Source: Chitinophaga skermanii (GTDB lineage Bacteria; Bacteroidota; Bacteroidia; Chitinophagales; Chitinophagaceae). Taken from it: a stretch of 64,000 bases of DNA. Position numbers and translations under genes: made by a program. The stretch is taken from NCBI RefSeq assembly GCF_003259335.1, contig NZ_QLLL01000010.1, positions 1 to 64,000 of the forward strand, read 5' to 3'. A model generated the notes under the pieces. It saw only the letters and a list, made by a program, of their open reading frames with translations. It had not been told where the DNA came from and searched no databases. Below are positions 42,828 through 51,854 of this stretch, piece after piece (positions within the stretch are counted from its first letter, which is position 1; the number at the start of each line of letters is the position of its first letter).

Positions 42828-43811
42828 ATGCAGAACGAAAAGTTAGATGTCTTGATTATTGGCGGCGGCCCCATTGGACTAGCTTGTGCCTTGGAGGCCC
42901 GTGCAGAAGGGTTATCTTATGTAGTGATAGAAAAAGGTTGCTTGGTAAATTCTCTTTACCGGTATCCCTTGAACATGACTTTCTTCTCCACTTCCGAGAA
43001 ATTGGAAATTGGGGGTGTGCCGTTCGTATCGAACAACGCGAAACCTACGCGGCCAGAAGCCTTGGAATATTACCGTCGTGTTGCCCAGTCTCCTGGTATT
43101 AACATTCATCTTTTCGAAGAAGTACATAACGTTATACCGAATGGTAATGGCTATACCATTAATACATCTAAACAAACCTATACAGCGGCACAGGTAGTGA
43201 TAGCCACCGGCTTCTATGATATTCCCAACTTGCTGAACATTCCCGGCGAAGATTTACCCAAAGTAACGCACTATTACCGTGATCCTCATTTTTATGCTTC
43301 GCAGAAAGTGGTGGTGATTGGGGCGAATAATTCCTCGGTAGATGCTGCATTGGAAACTTACCGTAAGGGCGCTCAAGTTACAATGGTGATACGCGAAGGA
43401 GAAATTGGCAGGCGTGTGAAATATTGGGTAAAACCTGATATTGAAAACCGTATTGCTGAAGGTTCTATCCAAGCGTATTTTCATTCTCAATTGGAGTCGA
43501 TTAGCGAGCACCATGTGAAAATTAAAACACCTAATGGCGTGGTAGAATTGGAGAATGACTTCGTGGTAGCAGCAACAGGATACCAGCCGAATTTTGCCTT
43601 TTTAGAGAAAGTGGGCATCGCATTAAGTGCTGATGAAAAGCGTTACCCTACGTATAATCCTTTAACCATGGAAACCAATATGCCTGGTATCTACTTAGCA
43701 GGCGTGGTATGTGGGGGTATGGATACCCATGTATGGTTCATTGAAAACTCCCGTGAGCATGCGAAAAAGATCATGCATCACATCACCAACAAAAACAGTT
43801 ACACCTTCTAA
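42828..43811 (+). CDS. ypdA: YpdA-family bacillithiol disulfide reductase (putative)
   Basis: A 327-aa FAD/NAD(P)H flavoprotein. The N-terminal FAD motif is LIIGGGPIGLACALEA (9-24), the NADPH motif VVVIGANNSSVDAA is at about 160-173, and the C-terminal FAD block ATGYQPNF and GIYLAGVV follow. There is no CxxC redox pair, which separates it from thioredoxin reductase and fits YpdA. In Firmicutes YpdA reduces bacillithiol disulfide. Bacteroidota of this group often carry bshA/bshB/bshC, so bacillithiol may be made here, but those genes are not in the window. Confidence 0.85.
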   Translation: MQNEKLDVLIIGGGPIGLACALEARAEGLSYVVIEKGCLVNSLYRYPLNMTFFSTSEKLEIGGVPFVSNNAKPTRPEALEYYRRVAQSPGINIHLFEEVHNVIPNGNGYTINTSKQTYTAAQVVIATGFYDIPNLLNIPGEDLPKVTHYYRDPHFYASQKVVVIGANNSSVDAALETYRKGAQVTMVIREGEIGRRVKYWVKPDIENRIAEGSIQAYFHSQLESISEHHVKIKTPNGVVELENDFVVAATGYQPNFAFLEKVGIALSADEKRYPTYNPLTMETNMPGIYLAGVVCGGMDTHVWFIENSREHAKKIMHHITNKNSYTF

Positions 43812-44035
43812 CACAATCATGTCATAAGCTGCATTCGGAGTGCAATTAACTACTTAACCGGTAGCGTAAGGGGAAACTTATGAGTGGTTAAAAAGCAAAA
43901 TTTAATCCTTCTAACGAGCCATGGTAAAGGATTCTTTCCAGTAGAACATATATAACGGCATGAGTACTATAGAAATTAAAATGAAAACACTAGTTTTGTT
44001 TGGACTGATCAACCAAATAAATTGCTACTTTATCA

Positions 44036-44635
44036 ATGACCGTGCAACCATTACCAAACGAACCGGACTTGCTGCATGATTTACAAGCTGGGGATGCTGA
44101 AGCATTCACGGCCTTGTATCATCATTACAGCCCGATGGTGTACGTGGTTATCCAGCGAATGGTAAAAGACCCGGTTCAAACGCAGGAGATTGTACAAGAT
44201 ATCTTTTCCGGGATTTGGAAAAAGCATGCCGAATTAGAGATTGAAAATTTAGCCGCCTACCTATACAAAGCCAGCCATAACCGGGTCGTGAATTTCTTCC
44301 GCAAGATCAAGCAAGACCGGGCACAGTTACAAGACTTCAAAGTTTACGTAGAAGAGCATTATTCACATATCGAGGAAGCATTACACTACCAAGAAAGCGA
44401 GGCTTTATTGCAACAAGTGCTAAGTACATTAACGCCGCAACAGGGAAAAGTATACGAATTAATTAAGGTAAAAGGTTTATCGTATAAGGAAGCAGCTGCG
44501 GAATTAAACCTTTCCACCTATACCATTAAAGAATACTTAGTAAGTGCCAACAAAAAAATCAGGCTTTATTTTGATAATCATATCGTAACAGCCCTGTTTT
44601 TATTATCGTTATATGGAGCGAAAAACTTTTTTTAA
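44036..44635 (+). CDS. ECF-type RNA polymerase sigma factor
   Basis: A 199-aa sigma-70-family factor of the FecI-like group found with SusCD systems. Region 2 (about 22-88) contains FTALYHHYSPMVY and DIFSGIWKKH; region 4 (about 125-185) contains LTPQQGKVYELIKVKGLSYKEAA (in part) and the HTH LNLSTYTIKEYLVSANKKI. It should be held by the FecR-type anti-sigma factor encoded 55 bp downstream and released when the SusC transporter binds its ligand. It is the first gene of the locus that runs to 53453. Confidence 0.93.
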   Translation: MTVQPLPNEPDLLHDLQAGDAEAFTALYHHYSPMVYVVIQRMVKDPVQTQEIVQDIFSGIWKKHAELEIENLAAYLYKASHNRVVNFFRKIKQDRAQLQDFKVYVEEHYSHIEEALHYQESEALLQQVLSTLTPQQGKVYELIKVKGLSYKEAAAELNLSTYTIKEYLVSANKKIRLYFDNHIVTALFLLSLYGAKNFF

Positions 44636-44690
44636 AATTTTTTCGAATTCCATCCCCCCATTTTTATTTTTCATTTGTCATTAATATAGA

Positions 44691-45839
44691 ATGAAACGTC
44701 CAGATTACTTTATTAACCTATTTAATAGGTTATTGGAAGGTAGCTGTTCTCCCGAGGATACGCAAGCGTTGATTGAATGGTTAGGAAGCGAGGAATTAGA
44801 TCCACTAGCCAGTAATTTAATACAAGCAGAGATCGAAAAGATGCCGGACCCGACCACCATCGACCCCGCCATCAAGGAGAGATTAGCTGCACAACTTCCA
44901 GCAATTTTAGCGATGCGCGAAACGCCTGTCGTACGGGTATCGCCATGGCCGAAATTGTTGAAAATTGCAGCTGTAGTACTCGCCATTGCTTTGCCTGTTA
45001 GCTATGCTATTCTTCGTGCACCAAAACAAGCAGTTGTTATTTCGCATCAAGAAATTAAACCTGGTACCGATAAAGCTATATTAACATTAGCCGACGGGTC
45101 GCAGGTAACGCTAGATAGTAGTGGCAACCAAGTTTTAGTTCAAGGTAACACTACCATTAAGCAGCTAGGTGGAGAATTGTTGTATGATGCCAATACAAAC
45201 GGTGAAGTATCGTACAACAAATTATCCACGCAGCGCGCTAACCAGTTCAAGGTGAAATTGCCAGATGGCACTACGGTATGGTTAAATGCCTCGTCGGAGA
45301 TTACTTACCCTACTGTATTTACCGGCAACGAGCGGGTAGTTACATTAGAAGGGCAAGCCTATTTCGATGTAGCACAAAATGCATCGCAACCATTTAAAGT
45401 GAAAACTAAAACGGGCATTGTGGAAGCACTAGGTACAAGTTTCGATATTATGTCGTACCCCGATGAACCTTCTACAAACACCACCTTGGTATCGGGTGCG
45501 GTAAGAGTTTCCAGTGGCGACCAGTCGGTGGTATTACAACCCGGTATGCAAGCAGTATATCAACATCAAACAGGTAAAATAAAAGTTAACAAGGTAAATG
45601 TAGAAAGTGTGATAGCGTGGAAGAATGGCGTATTTGTTTTAAACAATGCCGGTATTTCGGTAATTATGCGCCAGATTCAACGTTGGTATGATGTGGAAAT
45701 CGAATACCGTGCAGGATTTAAAGATGAAGAATACGGGGGCGAAATCCCTAGAGATTATCCTATGTCCGACGTGATCAATGTGTTACAACAATCAGGGGTA
45801 AAATGCGAATTACAAGGTAGAAAAATCATTATGAAATAA
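44691..45839 (+). CDS. FecR-family anti-sigma factor
   Basis: A 382-aa inner-membrane regulator. The cytoplasmic N-terminal part (1-~80) binds the sigma factor. One membrane helix lies at about 87-105 (LLKIAAVVLAIALPVSYAIL). The periplasmic FecR domain follows (about 175-290, with LPDGTTVWLNASSEITYP and VTLEGQAYFDV), and a C-terminal DUF4974/STN-like domain (about 315-382) receives the signal from the N-terminal domain of SusC. It is paired with the sigma gene upstream and the STN-bearing SusC downstream, the standard Bacteroidota trans-envelope signalling arrangement. Confidence 0.94.
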   Translation: MKRPDYFINLFNRLLEGSCSPEDTQALIEWLGSEELDPLASNLIQAEIEKMPDPTTIDPAIKERLAAQLPAILAMRETPVVRVSPWPKLLKIAAVVLAIALPVSYAILRAPKQAVVISHQEIKPGTDKAILTLADGSQVTLDSSGNQVLVQGNTTIKQLGGELLYDANTNGEVSYNKLSTQRANQFKVKLPDGTTVWLNASSEITYPTVFTGNERVVTLEGQAYFDVAQNASQPFKVKTKTGIVEALGTSFDIMSYPDEPSTNTTLVSGAVRVSSGDQSVVLQPGMQAVYQHQTGKIKVNKVNVESVIAWKNGVFVLNNAGISVIMRQIQRWYDVEIEYRAGFKDEEYGGEIPRDYPMSDVINVLQQSGVKCELQGRKIIMK

Positions 45840-45962
45840 ACAAATAAGGTACATATCATTTACATGTAGAAAGGAGTTCAGCAAAAGACTGTCAACTTAA
45901 AATCAACAACCAACCATTATATTTTAACTAACCAGTATTTATCAATCAAAAACTTAGAACAC

Positions 45963-46112
45963 ATGAACTCTTTCAGCTTCATTACGAGCAGGGGTATGCC
46001 CTGCTCTACACCTAATTACTAGTTATGTCTAGCCCTCAACAAAAAGGCCGGTAATGTTGCAGCATGACCGGCCAGTGTTGGTGCGCATAACAATTTTTCG
46101 AGGACTGTTATT
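45963..46112 (+). promoter_or_regulatory. Structured leader of the SusC gene with a 19-codon mini-ORF
   Basis: The 297-bp gap before susC holds a possible mini-ORF (ATG 45963 to TAG at 46020-46022, 19 codons: MNSFSFITSRGMPCSTPNY) that contains a perfect hairpin GAGCAGGG-GTATG-CCCTGCTC. About 50 bp further lies GGCCGGT/ACCGGCC around an AATGTTGCAGCATG inner dyad. Neither is followed by a T run. Whether the mini-ORF is translated is not known. Confidence 0.35.
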
Positions 46113-46136
46113 TTCTAACCAAACATTATCAAATCT

Positions 46137-49100
46137 ATGCAATTTCTTGCAAATGGCAAGGCTATGCCTTTGACCTGGTTCAAAGGCGTGGTTCCACTTC
46201 GAAGTACAGCACAAATTTGGCTGATTATGAAATTAATGATATGCTTACTTTTAGGGGTTTCTCTACATATAAGCGCTAATAGCTACGCTCAACAGGTGTC
46301 TATTTCAGTGAAAGACGCTAAACTTGAAAGAGTTCTAGAGCAAATAAAATCACAAACAGGCTACACCTTCGTATACAAAACCGAATGGTTACGCGAGGCT
46401 AAGAATGTTGATTTACAATTAAGCAATGCACCTTTAGAAAGTGCGTTGGAATTGGCATTTAAAAACCAACCATTTACGTACTCTATTACACGTAAAACCA
46501 TCGTTATCAAGCAAAGAGACGAGCTGGGGATTGGTGCACCTAAACCTGTTGAAACTTTCCAAGAGATTACTATCCGTGGTAGGATTGTTGACGAGAAAGG
46601 GAATGCCTTACCAGGCGCCAGTATTGGTATTGTGGGCGATAAGCGAGGTACTGTTTCCCTTGGAGATGGTACATTCAGCTTAAGCGTTCCTGACGAAAAA
46701 TCGAGAATCAGAGTTTCGATGATCGGTTATCAACCCGTTGATTACGTGGCTACTAATGTTCCTGCGGTGATTAAGTTACGTTTGAAAGATGAAGATTTGA
46801 ACCAAGTGGTGGTAACGGGTGTGATGAAACGTAATAAAGAATCGTTCTCTGGTGCAGCTGCTACTTATACCGGTCAACAATTAAGAACAATCAGTAATAC
46901 AAACGTGATCCAAAGTTTACGCACCTTGGACCCATCGTTCTTGGTATTGGAGAATAACATTGCGGGTGCGAACCCTAACCAGCTCCCTACCATCGAGTTA
47001 CGCGGTCAAACCAGTATCTCTACAGAAACCGTGCGCGATCGTTATTCTGAAGATCCTAACCAACCATTATTTATCTTAAACGGCTTCCCGGCAACTTTAC
47101 GCCAGATTGTTGATTTGGATATGAACCGCGTTTCTTCCATTTCAATTTTGAAAGATGCTGCTTCTACGGCTTTATATGGTGCCCGTGCTGCAAACGGTGT
47201 AGTAGTAGTAGAAACTATTCGTCCACCAGAAGGTACTTTCAACATTCGTTATAACAGTGATTTCAACTTCGAGATGCCGGATATTTCGTCATACAACAGG
47301 ATGAATGCTGCTGAGAAATTGGAATTTGAAAGATTGTCGAATGTGTACAAAGCGAATTCCCGCTTCGATAGCCCAGATGATTATTATCAATACTATTTGC
47401 CTTTATACAATAGCCGCTTGCAAGATGTTTTGAGTGGCGTAGATTCTTACTGGTTATCGGATCCATTGCGTAACGGGGTTTCTCAGAAGCACGGTATTTA
47501 TGTGGGTGGCAACTCTGGTGCAGTTAGCTATGAATTGGGTGGCCATTATAGAAAAATAGAAGGTGTAATGAAAGGAGATGGTCGTGATGAATGGTCGGGT
47601 ACACTTCAAGTAGGTTACAGGCAAAATCGACTCAACTTAAACAACATCTTATACGTTAACGGCTCTAAAGAAAACGAATCGCCATATGGTTCTTTTGCCA
47701 CTTGGGTGAATACGAACCCGTATTTCAAAAAAGCCCCGGCAGATCAACGATTCTTATCCGTATTTAAAGATAAAGGCAGCAATGGTCAAATACGCGATGA
47801 TTCAGTTTATATTGCCAACCCATTATATAATGCCTCTATTGGTAACTTTGATAAAGGTCAGAGTTTCAATATCCAGAATAACTTACAAGTTTCGTATAAC
47901 TTAACGAAATCGTTGATCTGGGAATCCAACTTGCAATTGAATGCAACGAATACAGATAACCGTACCTTCAAATCACCCTTACATACTTCTTACTTCAAAC
48001 AAACAGAACCAACAAAACGTGGTGAGTTAGGCATTCGTACCTCTAATCAATTCCGTTACTCTGCCAACACGATGTTATCGTTCTATAAAAACATCAATAA
48101 GCACTCGATTAATGCTAGTGCAAGAGCGGAAGTAGAAGAAGACAAAAGCAGTGTAAACACTACTAACTACATTGGTTTCCCGAATGCAAGTAATGGTAAC
48201 TTACGTTTTGCATATGGTTACAATACCGACAAACCGGCAAGTGCTTCCATGCAAGTGAGAAGAAGAGCGGCTTATGTAGGTGTATTGTATTATTCTTATG
48301 ACAACCGCTACAACTTTGATGTAACCTGGAGAAATGAAGGTTCTACAGCTTACGGCGCGGCCAATCCTTTCCAATCTTATTTTGGTTTAGGTGCAAGTTG
48401 GAATTTACACAACGAGAAGGTAATCAAAGATTTGGATCTATTCAGTGCATTACGTGTTCGAGGTAACATAGGTTCTACCGGTAACCAAAACTTCGATTCA
48501 TACACTTCTATTACTACTTATGTATATCCTTCACAATACAATATGTTTGGACAAGGTGTGGTATTAAGTACGAAAGGTAACCCGCATTTGAAAGCACAAA
48601 AAACAGATAGTTACAACTTAGGGCTTGATGTATCGATGATGGAAAACCGTTTGAACTTAGAGGTGAACGTATACCAAAAAGTAACATCGCCGATGGTATT
48701 AGCCGTAGAATTATCACCATCATCGGGTTTATCGAGATATCCATTTAACGCCGGTACCAGTACTGTAAAAGGTATGGAGTTCAACTTACGCTATAACATT
48801 CTCCAAAACAGGCAGAAAAACTTGCAATGGATGGTGGGTGTAACGGGATCGAGATACAATACGATTTACTCTAACTTGAACACTACGTTGAATAACTTGA
48901 ATGATAAATTACGCGAAGCGAATTCGTTGGTAAGTTATAGAGATGGTTATTCGCCAGAAACAATTTGGGCGGTACGCTCCTTGGGTATTGATCCAGCAAC
49001 CGGTAGAGAAATCTTCCAAAAGTTAGATGGTACACAAACATTCGATTACAACACGAAAGACCGCGTAGCATTGGGTAGTACTCGTCCTGAGTTAACTGGT

Positions 49101-49556
49101 GTTATTTCTACTTCCGTAACGTACAAAGGATTTTACTTCTATTTAGCTGGTAGGTACAATTACAATGCCGACTACTTAAACTCATCCTTATACGACCGTG
49201 TAGAGAACATCGATTTCTATAATATCGTTGAAAACAACCAAGACAAGCGTGCCTTATACGAAAGATGGAAAACAGCCGGTGACATCTCTAAGTTTAAAGC
49301 CATTTCATTAACAAGCACAACGCCGATGTCGTCGAGGTTTATTCAGAAAGAAAACTCTTACACCATCGAATCAGTGAGTCTTGCCTATACATTCAACAGC
49401 AGGAATTTCTCATGGTTAAATGCGCTTAGATTGAAATCGCTCCGTATTTCGGGTATTGCCAACGAACCGTTAAGAATTTCTACTATTAAAAGGGAAAGAG
49501 GTTTAACCTATCCATTCTCTAGGAAATTCTCCGTTTCATTGAACGCCAATTTCTAG
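46137..49556 (+). CDS. SusC/RagA-family TonB-dependent transporter with STN signalling domain
   Basis: A 1139-aa outer-membrane transporter. The signal region ends at about residue 52 (SANSYAQ); either Met1 or Met31 (MKLMICLLLG) may start translation, and long N-termini are usual in this genus. Then: STN domain (about 55-110, VSISVKDAKLERVLEQIK), carboxypeptidase-like domain (about 143-220), plug (about 222-350, with GVMKRNKESFSGAA and the SusC-type LKDAASTALYGARAANGVVVV, in part) and the barrel, ending in Phe. The STN domain signals to FecR. With SusD it imports an oligomeric nutrient. The substrate is unknown, but the DUF4843 and PKD-like partners suggest peptide or another non-glycan ligand (weak inference); no glycosidase is present. 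Confidence 0.95.
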   Translation: MQFLANGKAMPLTWFKGVVPLRSTAQIWLIMKLMICLLLGVSLHISANSYAQQVSISVKDAKLERVLEQIKSQTGYTFVYKTEWLREAKNVDLQLSNAPLESALELAFKNQPFTYSITRKTIVIKQRDELGIGAPKPVETFQEITIRGRIVDEKGNALPGASIGIVGDKRGTVSLGDGTFSLSVPDEKSRIRVSMIGYQPVDYVATNVPAVIKLRLKDEDLNQVVVTGVMKRNKESFSGAAATYTGQQLRTISNTNVIQSLRTLDPSFLVLENNIAGANPNQLPTIELRGQTSISTETVRDRYSEDPNQPLFILNGFPATLRQIVDLDMNRVSSISILKDAASTALYGARAANGVVVVETIRPPEGTFNIRYNSDFNFEMPDISSYNRMNAAEKLEFERLSNVYKANSRFDSPDDYYQYYLPLYNSRLQDVLSGVDSYWLSDPLRNGVSQKHGIYVGGNSGAVSYELGGHYRKIEGVMKGDGRDEWSGTLQVGYRQNRLNLNNILYVNGSKENESPYGSFATWVNTNPYFKKAPADQRFLSVFKDKGSNGQIRDDSVYIANPLYNASIGNFDKGQSFNIQNNLQVSYNLTKSLIWESNLQLNATNTDNRTFKSPLHTSYFKQTEPTKRGELGIRTSNQFRYSANTMLSFYKNINKHSINASARAEVEEDKSSVNTTNYIGFPNASNGNLRFAYGYNTDKPASASMQVRRRAAYVGVLYYSYDNRYNFDVTWRNEGSTAYGAANPFQSYFGLGASWNLHNEKVIKDLDLFSALRVRGNIGSTGNQNFDSYTSITTYVYPSQYNMFGQGVVLSTKGNPHLKAQKTDSYNLGLDVSMMENRLNLEVNVYQKVTSPMVLAVELSPSSGLSRYPFNAGTSTVKGMEFNLRYNILQNRQKNLQWMVGVTGSRYNTIYSNLNTTLNNLNDKLREANSLVSYRDGYSPETIWAVRSLGIDPATGREIFQKLDGTQTFDYNTKDRVALGSTRPELTGVISTSVTYKGFYFYLAGRYNYNADYLNSSLYDRVENIDFYNIVENNQDKRALYERWKTAGDISKFKAISLTSTTPMSSRFIQKENSYTIESVSLAYTFNSRNFSWLNALRLKSLRISGIANEPLRISTIKRERGLTYPFSRKFSVSLNANF

Positions 49557-49574
49557 TTTTTTTAATGTGTAATT

Positions 49575-50987
49575 ATGAAAAAAATACTGACATATCATAT
49601 TGTACTATTAGTTGTATTAGGCAGCACCATTACTTCGTGTAAGAAGTGGCTGGATGTACAACCTGAGGACAGAATCCCAGAGCAAGTTGTTTTTAAAAAT
49701 GAAAATGGATTCCAAGAAGGGATCAACGGTTTCTATATCGAACTAGCGAAGCCCGATTTATATGGTGGTGTTACTTCACAGTTTATCTACGATGTGTTGG
49801 CACAACGTTATGTTTCATCTAAGAATACAACGACGCAATATTTTTTATCGCGTTACGACTGGCAACAAACACCAGTAAAAGCCATGGTGCTTAACATTTG
49901 GACTAAAATGTATGCACAGATTGCGGGTGTAAACCAGTACTTGGAGAACGTGGAGAAATATAAAGGCAACATTGCAGAAGGAAGATACATTTATTACAGG
50001 GGGCAAGCATTAGGTTTACGTGCCTTCTTGCATTTGGAATTACTTCGTGCATTTGGTCCCATTTATTCAGCCGATTCAACAGCACCGTCTATTCCTATTT
50101 ACAAAGCCCTTAAAGCAGAAAACCAGAAGCCTGTTTCGTCTACAACTGTAATGGATTTTGTGTTGCAAGATTTGGATGCTGCTATTGCAGACTTAAGTGT
50201 ATCAGACCCGGTTACTGTTTCTGGACCGAAGAACTTCCTGAACTGTAAAATGAATCTTGCAACTGTGAAAGCATTAAAAGCGAGAGCTTATATGTACCGT
50301 GGTGATACTGAAAATGCAGCGGCGGCGGCAAAAGATGTATTGAACCAGTTTGATGCATTGTTCCCATGGACAACGGCAAGTGATATTAACATAGTAGGAT
50401 CTGGCGACCGTATTTTCAGTACAGAAATGTTCTTTGGTGTGTATTGCAACGTATTGAATGATGTGTACGATACATATTATACTTCGAACGCCGATGTTGG
50501 AGATTTCTTGTACGTTGGGCCAACCTTGGATCAAATCTATGATAACAAAATTCAAGATTACCGTCTTACTTACGTATGGCGTACAGATGGCAACTATTCC
50601 TTTAGAATTTTGAAGAAATACCAGCTACAACAAGGTATTGTTGACAGGTTAGTTCGTTCACGCAATATAGTGCCGCTAGTAAGGAAAAGTGAAATGTATT
50701 ACATTTTAGCAGAGTGTGAGCAGGATCCAAATGTTGCCTTGACTTATTTGAATGCAGTACGTGATCATAGAGGATTGGAATTAGATAAATTATCGGACCC
50801 AGCATCAGTACACGATCAAATTACAAAGGAATATGTGAAAGAGTTTTATGGTGAAGGCCAATTATTCTTCTACATGAAACGTAATAAAATTACGAACATT
50901 CCTAACGTAACTAATCTCAACAACGTATCGATACCACTCAGTGGGTTTAGGTTGCCAATTCCAGAAAAAGAATTGGAACACTATTAA
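49575..50987 (+). CDS. SusD/RagB-family outer-membrane lipoprotein
   Basis: A 470-aa surface lipoprotein and partner lid of the preceding SusC. The lipobox is TITSC with Cys22. The helical SusD core carries family segments WLDVQPEDRIPEQVVFKNENG (in part), YYRGQALGLRAFLHLELLRAFG (in part), ALKARAYMYRGD and the C-terminal FYMKRN and FRLPIPEKELEHY. It captures ligand at the cell surface and closes over the SusC barrel. It starts 19 bp after susC and is translated in the same operon. The C-terminal RLPIPxxE motif is intact, so the gene is full-length. Confidence 0.95.
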   Translation: MKKILTYHIVLLVVLGSTITSCKKWLDVQPEDRIPEQVVFKNENGFQEGINGFYIELAKPDLYGGVTSQFIYDVLAQRYVSSKNTTTQYFLSRYDWQQTPVKAMVLNIWTKMYAQIAGVNQYLENVEKYKGNIAEGRYIYYRGQALGLRAFLHLELLRAFGPIYSADSTAPSIPIYKALKAENQKPVSSTTVMDFVLQDLDAAIADLSVSDPVTVSGPKNFLNCKMNLATVKALKARAYMYRGDTENAAAAAKDVLNQFDALFPWTTASDINIVGSGDRIFSTEMFFGVYCNVLNDVYDTYYTSNADVGDFLYVGPTLDQIYDNKIQDYRLTYVWRTDGNYSFRILKKYQLQQGIVDRLVRSRNIVPLVRKSEMYYILAECEQDPNVALTYLNAVRDHRGLELDKLSDPASVHDQITKEYVKEFYGEGQLFFYMKRNKITNIPNVTNLNNVSIPLSGFRLPIPEKELEHY

Positions 50988-51005
50988 TCTTTCAAAACGT
51001 TTTAT

Positions 51006-51836
51006 ATGCAACTTAAATACATCAATTATATACTCACCTGCATCGTAGCATTATCGATGGTATCTTGTAAAGAAGATCCAATTATGATGTACGATCCCAG
51101 TACTACTAAAAGTACGATCTATTTCTCCGATAGGTTTAACAAGGCATTAACCTTTGATAGAACCATTCAAAATGACAACGAGTTCATCAGTTTTGGTTAT
51201 ACAAGCACAGAGAAAATGGATTCCATCTTCATATTGAGTGTACGTGCAACTGGACCTGCTGCCCAGGAAGATAGAACCTTTAAAGTTGTTGCTGATGAAC
51301 ATTCAACAATGAAGGAAGGGATAAATTTTGAATTTGTAACGGTACCGGTTATTTTAAAAGGTAGAACAACCGGGAATGTTGTGGTGAAAATTATTCGTAC
51401 GCCAGACATGAAAAAAGATACCTTATCGCTGAAACTTCGATTGGTATCGAACGAGCAATTCCAAACAAATATCCAATACAAACAAAACAATGCGAAAACG
51501 GATAGTTTAGATATCCTTTCTACTTTAATTTATGTAGATGATATTACCGGTGTTCCGTCTCTTTGGACAAGCGATCGTACAAAAAGTACTATCAACACTT
51601 ACTTACTAGGCACTTTCTCAAGAGAAAAATTATTCTTGATGATGGATATATTGAATCTAACAATTGAAGATTTCAATCCTACTATCACATCAGCTAATAG
51701 TGGCCAGCACTTAGATCGTGCTACCGGTTGGGCATCTTATATGCAATATTGGCTTGCTAAAGAAGCGGTAGCCAACCGTTTTTATTACGAAGCCGATGGT
51801 GTTACAAGAATTAGAATGGGTATATCCTACCAATAA
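51006..51836 (+). CDS. DUF4843-type lipoprotein
   Basis: A 276-aa lipoprotein (lipobox SMVSC, Cys21). It starts 19 bp after susD. The pattern ITYMMYDPS-like start (DPIMMYDPSTTKSTIYF), FGYTSTEKMDSIFILSVRATG (in part) and VPVILKGRTTGNVVVKI matches DUF4843, a beta-rich family found almost only next to SusCD pairs. These proteins are thought to be surface-exposed accessory binding components. No catalytic residues are visible. The identity as a DUF family is by recall and should be confirmed by profile search. Confidence 0.82.
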   Translation: MQLKYINYILTCIVALSMVSCKEDPIMMYDPSTTKSTIYFSDRFNKALTFDRTIQNDNEFISFGYTSTEKMDSIFILSVRATGPAAQEDRTFKVVADEHSTMKEGINFEFVTVPVILKGRTTGNVVVKIIRTPDMKKDTLSLKLRLVSNEQFQTNIQYKQNNAKTDSLDILSTLIYVDDITGVPSLWTSDRTKSTINTYLLGTFSREKLFLMMDILNLTIEDFNPTITSANSGQHLDRATGWASYMQYWLAKEAVANRFYYEADGVTRIRMGISYQ

Positions 51837-51854
51837 ACTATCAAATCGAATCAC

